64,000 bases of DNA from Phytohabitans maris (GTDB lineage: Bacteria; Actinomycetota; Actinomycetes; Mycobacteriales; Micromonosporaceae), in contig NZ_JAVHUY010000015.1 in assembly GCF_031085175.1 (NCBI RefSeq), forward strand, positions 1-64,000. The letters run 5' to 3'. A program made the translations under genes and the position numbers. Below the pieces are notes generated by a model. The model was not told the DNA's origin. It ran no database searches and worked only from the letters and a program-made list of their open reading frames with translations. Numbering within the stretch: position 1 is the stretch's first letter; each line of letters starts with the position of its first letter. Shown here piece after piece: positions 44,795 to 53,171 of this stretch.

Positions 44795-44848
44795 TGAGAT
44801 CGAAGCTCCCTTCAAGTCGTTCCAACGACGTGAGGGGAGCTTCGATCA
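44795..44848. repeat. Palindromic repeat family A, copy 3
   Basis: A 54-bp palindrome with arms GAGATCGAAGCTCCCTTCAA and GTGAGGGGAGCTTCGATCAC around CGTTCCAACG. It lies in the predicted 5' leader of the GH76 message, about 30 bases before the start codon. The right end may be off by one base. Confidence 0.85.
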
Positions 44849-44878
44849 CAGCCTGTGGGGAAGCTCTGGGGAGGCGTG

Positions 44879-46681
44879 ATGCGGGTCTGGATCGCCGTTC
44901 TGGGTGTCCTGGGAGCGCTGGTCGTGCCGGCCCGCGCGGAAGCGGCCGCCGCCGTCTGCTCGGTGTACTGCGACACCCGCGACCCGTCCCTGGCCGGGCA
45001 GGAGACGTTTCCGGTGCCCGAGCTGAGGCTCAACGGGCGGCGGGTGGTCCTACACGTGTCCGATGTGGACGGGATGGCGTGGGGCAGCATCGACGACGGT
45101 CAGGTCGGCGACGCGGTCTGGCTGGACCGCACCTGGGACGGCGGCCCGTCCTGGGACGGGCTGCTGGGCAAGGCGAGCATCCCGTCCACCTGGACCGGCA
45201 CGCGCACGCTCATGTACAACCTCGCCGACCCGGCCGCCCACCGCCGCGGCATGATCCGGGCCTGCGGCGACGCGCAGGGCGTGGCCTGCACGGCCTGGGC
45301 GCACGCGCGGGTCTGCGACGCGGCCTGCGACGGCACCGACCCGGCCACCGCGGTCGGCGACTCCCAGCCGGTGCCGGAGACCACGCTCGGCGGCCGCCGC
45401 TTCGGCCTGCACGTCGACACCCGCGGCCTCGCCTGGGCCACGCTCGCGAACGGCCGGGCCGGCGACGAGGTGTGGCTGGACCGCTCCTGGGACGAGGGCG
45501 CCTCCTGGCCCGGCGGCTCCTCGCTCGGCCGTACCAGCGTGCCGGCCGGCGCCACCACCACCCGCACCACGATGGTCAACACCCGCGATCCCCGCTCCCG
45601 GCTGTACGGCGGGGCGGTGCGCGCCTGCGGCCGTGCGGTCGAGGGCGCCAACGGCAGCTGTACCGCGTGGGCCCGCCCGGCCACCGACCGGGCCGCGGCC
45701 GCCGCCGACGCGCTCCTGTACGGGTACCGCCCGGACACCGCCTGGTGGCCGTCGAGCTGGTGGAACAGCGCGGTCGCCGTCACCACGCTGATGGACTGGA
45801 TGGGGCGCGCCGGCCGCACCGACCTGCGGTGGGTGGTGGACCGCACGTTCGAGGTCAACCGGGGCACGTTCCCGGCCGGGGTGAAGAGCTCCGACCCGAT
45901 CGAGGGCAACTTCATCAGCCGCGCGATCGACGACGCCGCCTGGTGGGGACTGGCCTGGGTGCGCGCGTACGACCTGACCGGCGAGCGGAAGTACCTCGAC
46001 ATGGCGGTCACCATCGGCACGTACGTGCACGGCTACTGGGACACGAGCCGGTGCGGCGGCGGGGTGTGGTGGGACCGCGAGCGCACGTACAAGAACGCGG
46101 TCACCAACGGCCTCTACATCCGGCTCGCCGCCGCGCTGCACAACCGCCTGCCCGGCGACGCCACGTGGCTGGCGCGGGCGGGCGCGGGATGGCAGTGGTT
46201 CCGGGCCAGCGGCATGATAAACGGCTCCGGCCTCGTCAACGACGGCATCACCACCTCGTGTGTCAACAATGGACAGACGGTGTGGACGTACAACCAGGGC
46301 CTCGCGATCGGCGCGGCGCTGGAGCTGTGGCGCGCCACCGGCGACGGCGCGCTGCTCACCTCGGCCCGCCAGCTCGCCGACGCCGCGATCGCCTCGCCGG
46401 CCCTGACCCGCGACGGCGTGCTCACCGAGCCGTGCGACCCCGCCGGCACCTGCGACGACAACCAGAAGCAGTTCAAGGGCGTCTTCATGCGGTACTTCGG
46501 CGAGCTGGCCGCGGTGACCGGTGCGGCCGCCTACGCCACGTACGCCCAGCGGCAGGCCGCCGCGATCTGGTCCAGCGACCGCGACCCGCTCAACCGGATC
46601 GGGCTGCGCTGGGCCGGCGGCACCCCCAACCCGCGCGACTGGCGTACCCAGGCCAGCGGCCTCAGCGCGCTGCTCGCTTGA
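44879..46681 (+). CDS. Secreted GH76 alpha-1,6-mannanase-like glycosidase
   Basis: A 600-residue secreted protein. Residues 1-23 are a signal peptide (ALVVPARAEAAA). Two similar N-terminal beta modules follow, each with a VWLDRTWDGGPSWDG / VWLDRSWDEGASWPG signature. The C-terminal 350 residues are a GH76 (alpha/alpha)6 domain with the catalytic Asp pair in FISRAIDDAAWWGLAW, then YKNAVTNGLYIRLAAALH and TYNQGLAIGAALELW. It probably cleaves alpha-1,6-mannan of yeast or fungal walls. ATG 44879 follows GGGGAGG. Expression is predicted to be repressed through the operator at 44753-44764. Confidence 0.85.
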   Translation: MRVWIAVLGVLGALVVPARAEAAAAVCSVYCDTRDPSLAGQETFPVPELRLNGRRVVLHVSDVDGMAWGSIDDGQVGDAVWLDRTWDGGPSWDGLLGKASIPSTWTGTRTLMYNLADPAAHRRGMIRACGDAQGVACTAWAHARVCDAACDGTDPATAVGDSQPVPETTLGGRRFGLHVDTRGLAWATLANGRAGDEVWLDRSWDEGASWPGGSSLGRTSVPAGATTTRTTMVNTRDPRSRLYGGAVRACGRAVEGANGSCTAWARPATDRAAAAADALLYGYRPDTAWWPSSWWNSAVAVTTLMDWMGRAGRTDLRWVVDRTFEVNRGTFPAGVKSSDPIEGNFISRAIDDAAWWGLAWVRAYDLTGERKYLDMAVTIGTYVHGYWDTSRCGGGVWWDRERTYKNAVTNGLYIRLAAALHNRLPGDATWLARAGAGWQWFRASGMINGSGLVNDGITTSCVNNGQTVWTYNQGLAIGAALELWRATGDGALLTSARQLADAAIASPALTRDGVLTEPCDPAGTCDDNQKQFKGVFMRYFGELAAVTGAAAYATYAQRQAAAIWSSDRDPLNRIGLRWAGGTPNPRDWRTQASGLSALLA

Positions 46682-46764
46682 ACCTCGACGGCTTCGCCGG
46701 AGCCGGCTGACCAGTGGCCGAAGGCCGCCGCTCACCCGGTGAACCTCGGCGGCCACCGCACTAG
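46681..46764. repeat. Inverted repeat B, left copy
   Basis: An 84-bp stretch, from the GH76 stop to CACTAG, whose reverse complement matches 48060-48143 with about 68 of 76 core positions identical and one gap. It contains its own TGACC/GGTCA-type hairpin with a GAAG turn and ends 9 bases before the dialkylglycine-decarboxylase-like ATG. TAGCGT at 46762-46767 could be that gene's -10 box. Confidence 0.85.
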
Positions 46765-48143
<1,379 letters not shown>

Positions 48144-48532
48144 AGTGGCCAGCGCACCAGGAGCGCTCTCGGAGCCGGGGTTGCGGCGCGCCCCACATCC
48201 CCGTCGCAGAAGTAGGTGGACGGCTTCGGGTCGAGGGTGAGCGCGCTCCGGCCGCGGCTGCGGCCGTTCTCGAAGAACCCGGTCGATCCCCTCCCCGAGC
48301 CGAATGGATGATCGTCCGGACCGGGCTGTCACGGCGACCGGCGGCCAGCCCTCGGGGGAACGCGGTGATCGTTCGCCCGGTTTCCGCGTGGAACGGCGGG
48401 GATAACGCGGGCTTCGGGTGAACGATCATCAGGCTCAGACGGATCTCGACCACCGCGGACGTCGCGGTAGCCCCGAATCCGCGATCGAGCCGACCACCCT
48501 TCCCATGATCGGCGCTTGGAGATCGCCCAAGG

Positions 48533-48588
48533 CGGAGATCGTGGTATTTCGCTGCCCCTCCAGGGGCAGTTATGTACCACGATCTCCG
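48533..48588. repeat. Two-tier hairpin element
   Basis: A 14-bp perfect outer stem CGGAGATCGTGGTA/TACCACGATCTCCG, symmetric 5-base internal loops, and an 8-bp inner stem CTGCCCCT/AGGGGCAG with a 2-base turn. It is gene-free. It could be a dispersed palindromic repeat, a terminator or a small structured RNA. Confidence 0.7.
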
Positions 48589-48754
48589 GACCGCCAGCCG
48601 GCGGTGACGCCGATCAAGGGCCGGCGTCACCGCGGAGCCCTCGCCGGCTTCGGTCCCGCCCCTTGGCGGGCGGCTCGTTCGGACCGAGCGTCACCAAGGC
48701 CGTGAGTCAGGACGGCCGTGAGTCGGGACGGGCGCGGGTCAGGAAGGGTGCGGG

Positions 48755-49390
48755 TCAGGAGGGTGGTGGGAGGGCGGGGCGGACGTCGAGGCCGAGCGCT
48801 TCGGCGATCGTCGCGGCCTGGTCGGGGTCGATGATGGCGCCGCGCAGGGTGGCGGCGAGCGGGTCCAGTGTGGACAGGTCGGAGCCGCGCAGGTCGGCGC
48901 GGCTCAGGTCGGTGCGGTGCAGCAGCGCGCCGCCGAGGTCGGCGTGGGTGAGCGTGGCGTCGGCGAGCTTGGCGCCGGTGAGGTCGCACTCGCGCATCCG
49001 CGCGCCCACGATGCGCGACTTGCTCAGGTCGGCGCCGGGCAGTCCGACGAACGACCAGTCGCCGCCGGTCACCTTCAGCAGGCCGAACGCGCACCGGTCG
49101 AAGACGCTGCCGACCAGCTTGCAGCCGGTGAACGTGGCGTCGAAGAACGAGCAATTGGTAAACGCGCAGTTGACAAACGCGGCGTCGGTGTGGACGGAGG
49201 CGTTGAAGCGGCAGTCGCTGAAGACGCACTCGGTGAACGACGCCCCCTGGTCGACCACCTCGGTCAGGTCGACGTCGTGGAACGCGACCCGGGTGTGCTC
49301 CTGCCCCGAGATGTCGTCGCACGCCCAGTCCGCGTGGCGTACCTCGGACTCGGTGGGCGGTGCGGCGGCACCGTACCTGCGCTCGGCCAT
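48755..49390 (-). CDS. Pentapeptide-repeat protein
   Basis: A 211-residue protein made mostly of pentapeptide repeats (A(D/N)LXX pattern), for example VAFHDVDLTEV, SFTECVFSDCRFNAS, AFVNCAFTNCSFFDATFTGC and GADLSKSRIVGARMRECDL. They should fold into a right-handed quadrilateral beta-helix. Relatives include gyrase-protecting Qnr/MfpA, but the C-terminal dimerisation helix is weak and the Phe/Leu core does not prove that function. ATG 49390 (or GTG 49396). It is alone on the minus strand, divergent from the P450 gene. Confidence 0.85.
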   Translation of the reverse strand: MAERRYGAAAPPTESEVRHADWACDDISGQEHTRVAFHDVDLTEVVDQGASFTECVFSDCRFNASVHTDAAFVNCAFTNCSFFDATFTGCKLVGSVFDRCAFGLLKVTGGDWSFVGLPGADLSKSRIVGARMRECDLTGAKLADATLTHADLGGALLHRTDLSRADLRGSDLSTLDPLAATLRGAIIDPDQAATIAEALGLDVRPALPPPS

Positions 49391-49465
49391 GGTCACCGAC
49401 CCTAGCGCCGGCCGGCGGCCCTCACCACGACGCGCTCACCTGGACACGATTCCCGGGGTAGGAGT

Positions 49466-50710
49466 TTGCGTCCTCGCGTAGCCGGGCATCCGGTCCGGGT
49501 GATCGGGTTCTTCCTGGAGGGGTACGGGTGGCTGCCGAACCGCCGGCGCCGTACGACCGACGGCGTGGTGCGCACCCACCTGCTCGGGCAGCGGGTGACC
49601 GGCCTCTGCGGCCCGGACGCGGCGCGCTTCTTCTACGAGGAGGCCAACGTCCACCGCCACGGTGCCCTCCCCGGCCCGGTACAGGACACGCTCTTCGGCC
49701 GCGGCGGCGTACACGGCCTGGACGGGGTGGACCACCGGCTGCGCAAGGCGATGTTCATGTCGATGCTGACCGGCGAGGGCGTCGCCCTGCTGGAGCGGCA
49801 CGCGGTCGATGCCTGGGAAGCCGCCGCCGAGACCTGGGTCACCCGGGACCGGGTCGTGCTCTTCGACGAGACCGCGCGGGTACTGGCGCGGGCGGTGACG
49901 CCGTGGGCCGGCGTCCCGCTGGACGAGGCGGACGGGGCGCTGGCCGAGGATCTGGTGTCGATGGTGGACGGTTTCGCCACGGCCGGTCCCCGCCACTGGC
50001 GCGCCCGCCAGGCCCGCGGCCGCCGCGAGCGGTGGCTGGCCGGCGTGGTGGCCCGGGCCCGTACGACGTCTCCCGCCCCGGCCGGCTCGGCGCTGGCCGC
50101 GATCGCCGAGCACCTCGACGCGGCCGGCGAACCGCTCGACCCGCATGTCGCGGCCGTCGAGTTGCTCAACGTGCTGCGGCCGACGGTGGCGGTGTGCTGG
50201 TTCGTCACGTTCGCCGCGCACGCCCTGCACCTCTGGCCCGAGCACCGCGACCGGCTGCGCGACGGCGACCCCGCGTACGCCGAGGCGTTCGCGCACGAGC
50301 TGCGCCGCTTCTACCCGTTCGCCCCCTTCGTCGGCGGCCGTGCCGCCCGCGACCTGGAGTGGGACGGCCACCGCATCCCGGCCGGCTCGCTGGTGGTGCT
50401 CGACATCTACGGCCAGAACCACCACCCGCTGCTCTGGCCCGACCCGTACGGCTTCGCGCCCGGCCGCTTCCTGGAGCGCCGGATCGGCCCCTACGAGCTG
50501 ATCCCGCAGGGCGGCGGCGACCCGCGCACCGGCCACCGCTGCCCCGGCGAGACGGTGACCGTCGCGCTGCTGCGGACGCTGCTGCCGATGCTGGCCCGGC
50601 TGGAGTACACGGTGCCCGAGCAGGACGTGGGCATCCCGCTGCACCGCATCCCGACGAGGCCGAGCAGCGGCATGGTGCTGTCGTCGGTCCGCGTACCAGT
50701 CGTGCGCTGA
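49466..50710 (+). CDS. CYP152-type cytochrome P450 peroxygenase
   Basis: A 414-residue P450. The heme ligand region is QGGGDPRTGHRCPGE, the CYP152 form, and ELRRFYPFAPFVGG holds the ExxR-type motif. Helix I has VLRPTVAVCWFVTF: the Arg-Pro replaces the usual acid-alcohol pair and binds fatty-acid carboxylate in P450 peroxygenases, which use hydrogen peroxide to hydroxylate or decarboxylate fatty acids without a redox partner. TTG 49466 gives the usual N-terminal length before EGYGWLPNRRRR. No ferredoxin gene is nearby, consistent with the peroxygenase reading. Confidence 0.85.
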   Translation: MRPRVAGHPVRVIGFFLEGYGWLPNRRRRTTDGVVRTHLLGQRVTGLCGPDAARFFYEEANVHRHGALPGPVQDTLFGRGGVHGLDGVDHRLRKAMFMSMLTGEGVALLERHAVDAWEAAAETWVTRDRVVLFDETARVLARAVTPWAGVPLDEADGALAEDLVSMVDGFATAGPRHWRARQARGRRERWLAGVVARARTTSPAPAGSALAAIAEHLDAAGEPLDPHVAAVELLNVLRPTVAVCWFVTFAAHALHLWPEHRDRLRDGDPAYAEAFAHELRRFYPFAPFVGGRAARDLEWDGHRIPAGSLVVLDIYGQNHHPLLWPDPYGFAPGRFLERRIGPYELIPQGGGDPRTGHRCPGETVTVALLRTLLPMLARLEYTVPEQDVGIPLHRIPTRPSSGMVLSSVRVPVVR

Positions 50711-50770
50711 GACTGCCGCCGGGCCTCCCGCACGGTCGCGAACCTATGGTCGGGCCGATAGCCTGAGACG

Positions 50771-51313
50771 GTGGCGCACATCGATCTGGGTGTTGACGAA
50801 AAGCGGTTTCCCGGGATCATCGGCCTCAGGATGTACCGGCCGGAGACGGCCAAGCCGCTCTACGACCTCGCCGACGCCCTGCTCCGCGCGCCCAACAGCC
50901 TGTCCCGCGGCGAGCGCGAGCTGATCGCGGCGTACGTGTCGAGCGGCAACGAGTGCGACTTCTGCCGCGACTCGCACTCGGCGTTCGCGGCGGCCCAGCT
51001 CGACGGCGGCCTGCGCTTGGTGCGCGACGCCTGCGTCGACCCCGACGCGGCCGACATCTCGCCCAAGCTGCGGGCCCTGCTGCGCATCGCCGGGGCCGTC
51101 CGGGTCGACGGGCGCAGTGTCACCACCGAGCTGGTCGAGGCGGCGCGCGGCGCGGGCGCCACCGACGTGGAGATCCACGACACGGTGCTGATCGCGGCGG
51201 CGTTCTCGATGTTCAACCGCTACGTCGACGGGCTCGGCACCGTCGTGCCGGACGACCCGGCGGCGTACGAGATGAGCGCCCAGGTCATCGTGGCGCACGG
51301 CTACAGCGCGTAG
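50771..51313 (+). CDS. AhpD/carboxymuconolactone-decarboxylase-like protein
   Basis: A 180-residue protein of the AhpD/CMD fold. The redox motif is SSGNECDFCRDSHSAFAAA, with the CxxC pair and following His expected of alkylhydroperoxidase-like proteins; IAAAFSMFNRYVDGLG is the conserved C-terminal helix. It may reduce hydroperoxides. It follows the P450 gene on the same strand after a 60-base gap. GTG 50771 is the start. It is convergent with the response regulator, 4 bases apart. Confidence 0.85.
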   Translation: MAHIDLGVDEKRFPGIIGLRMYRPETAKPLYDLADALLRAPNSLSRGERELIAAYVSSGNECDFCRDSHSAFAAAQLDGGLRLVRDACVDPDAADISPKLRALLRIAGAVRVDGRSVTTELVEAARGAGATDVEIHDTVLIAAAFSMFNRYVDGLGTVVPDDPAAYEMSAQVIVAHGYSA

Positions 51314-51317
51314 GAGG

Positions 51318-51959
51318 TCACCCGCCCAGGTAGGCGAGGACCGCCAGCACCCGACGGTGGTCGTCGTCGGACGGGGGCAGGTCGAGCTTGGTCAGGATGC
51401 TGTTGATGTGCTTGCTGACCGCCTTCTCGGTGATGACCAGCCGGGCCGCGATCGCCCCGTTCGAGCGCCCCTCGGCCATCACGGCGAGCACCTCGCGCTC
51501 GCGCGGGGTGAGCGTGGCCAGCTGCGCCGAGCGGCCGCCGCCGAGCAGCTGGGCGACCACGTCGGGGTCCATCACGGTGCCGCCGGCGGCGACCCGGCGC
51601 ACCGCGTCGGTAAACTCGCGCACCTCGCCGACCCGGTCCTTGAGCAGGTAGCCGACCCCGCCGGCGCGGTCGCTCAGCAGCTCGCGGGCGTACACCTGCT
51701 CGACGTACTGGGACAGGATCAGCACCGGCAGGCCGGGCACCGCGCGGCGGGCGGCGATCGCGGCGCGCAAACCCTCGTCGGTGAACGTGGGCGGCAGGCG
51801 CACGTCGACCACGGCCACGTCCGGCCGCAGCGCGACGAGCGTGTCGGCGAGAGTGGCACCGTCTTCGACCGCGGCGACCACGTCGAACCCGTACGCGGTC
51901 AGCATCCGCACCATGCCGTCGCGCAGCAGCACGAGATCCTCGGCGATCACGACGCGCAC
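51318..51959 (-). CDS. NarL-type response regulator (MMPL operon)
   Basis: A 213-residue response regulator with phospho-acceptor Asp in VAVVDVRLPP, Lys in GYLLKDRVG and a LuxR-type HTH (LTPREREVLAVMAEGRSNGAIAARL, EKAVSKHINSILTKLDL). GTG 51959 overlaps the end of its kinase by 13 bases. It is the last gene of an MMPL-kinase-regulator operon and probably controls the promoter in front of the MMPL gene. Confidence 0.9.
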   Translation of the reverse strand: MRVVIAEDLVLLRDGMVRMLTAYGFDVVAAVEDGATLADTLVALRPDVAVVDVRLPPTFTDEGLRAAIAARRAVPGLPVLILSQYVEQVYARELLSDRAGGVGYLLKDRVGEVREFTDAVRRVAAGGTVMDPDVVAQLLGGGRSAQLATLTPREREVLAVMAEGRSNGAIAARLVITEKAVSKHINSILTKLDLPPSDDDHRRVLAVLAYLGG

Positions 51960-53152
51960 GGGAGCACCGCCTCGATCTCCGTCGGGCCGCCGGGCGGGCT
52001 GGACACGGTGACCACGCCGTCGAAGGCCGCCAGCCGCCGCTCGATACCCCGCAATCCCGTGCCCCTGGCCCGGTCGGCGCCGCCGCGCCCGTCGTCGCGT
52101 ACCCGGAGTCTGATGTGGACGGCCTCGTCCACGACGGACATCTCGATGCGCGCGGCGCCGGCGTGCTTGATGGCGTTGGCGAGCGCCTCGGCGAGCACGA
52201 AGTAGGCGGCCGACTCCACCGGCGCGCCGAGCCGCCGGTCGAGCCGCACCTCCAGCGCGACCGGTACCGGGCTGGCCGCGGCGAGCGCCTCGGCGGCACC
52301 GGCCAGGCCGCGGTCGGCGAGCATCGGCGGGTGGATGCCGCGTACCAGGTCGCGCAGCTCGCTGATCGCGGAGTGCGCGCCGGCCCGCGCGTCGGCGAGC
52401 ATCGCCCTGGCCACGGCCGGATCCGTGTCGAACATGTCCTCCGCCATCCCCAGGTTCATCGTCAGCGCGACGAGCCGGGCCTGCGCGCCGTCGTGCAGGT
52501 CGCGCTCGATCCGGCGCAGCTCGGCCGCGGAGGCGTCGACGGCGGCGGTGCGGGTCTCGACGAGCTGCTCGACCCGGGCGCTGAGCCGGGCGGCGGCGGT
52601 GGGGGAGAGCAGCCACCGCGACAGGTGGGCTTCGCCCGCCTGGTACCAGCGGGGCAGGAAGTAGGCGGCGACCAGGATGGCGGCGCCCATCCCGGCCGCG
52701 CCGAACGACCGGGCGGAGCTGGTGACCGGCAGCGACTGGAACTCCAGGTCGACGCCGGCCGGGAGCAGCCGGTAGAGGATCGGCGTGGCCAGCCCCTGCA
52801 GGCCGGTCACCCAGAGCCCCCACACGAACATCGCGACGAGCCCGCAGACCCCGTAGACGAGCAGCCACGCGGTGTCGCGCCAGTACGTGGGGTCCGGGAG
52901 AAGGTCGCGGATCCGGGCCGGGACGGCCGAGTACGGCGAGGGGATCGGCGGCTCGACCCGCCGCCGCTGCCGGTCCGCCAGGCGGCGGGCCAGGCCGGCC
53001 GCGTTGACCAGCGCGGGCCCGCCCACCGGCGGCACGACGCAGAGGAGCAGCGCGAAGACGGTGAGCAGCAGCAGGCCCAGCGCGGCCAGCCCGAGCCCGG
53101 TGCTCACCAGCATGTGCCGCAGGTCCCGCAGCGCCCGCCGCCTCCGCGTCAT
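51947..53152 (-). CDS. NarL-type sensor histidine kinase (MMPL operon)
   Basis: A 401-residue membrane kinase. Three hydrophobic regions (GLGLAALGLLLLTVFALLLC, TAWLLVYGVCGLVAMFVWGLW and a third near residue 185) precede HisKA_3 with His in LRRIERDLHDGAQARLVALTMNLGMAED and an HATPase ending GTGLRGIERRLAAFDGVV. ATG 53152 starts the conserved TRRRRALRDLRHML. It follows the MMPL gene by 19 bases and precedes its regulator, an arrangement suggesting it senses envelope lipids or an exported substrate. Confidence 0.9.
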   Translation of the reverse strand: MTRRRRALRDLRHMLVSTGLGLAALGLLLLTVFALLLCVVPPVGGPALVNAAGLARRLADRQRRRVEPPIPSPYSAVPARIRDLLPDPTYWRDTAWLLVYGVCGLVAMFVWGLWVTGLQGLATPILYRLLPAGVDLEFQSLPVTSSARSFGAAGMGAAILVAAYFLPRWYQAGEAHLSRWLLSPTAAARLSARVEQLVETRTAAVDASAAELRRIERDLHDGAQARLVALTMNLGMAEDMFDTDPAVARAMLADARAGAHSAISELRDLVRGIHPPMLADRGLAGAAEALAAASPVPVALEVRLDRRLGAPVESAAYFVLAEALANAIKHAGAARIEMSVVDEAVHIRLRVRDDGRGGADRARGTGLRGIERRLAAFDGVVTVSSPPGGPTEIEAVLPCAS

Positions 53153-53171
53153 CACCGCCCCATTCTCACTC

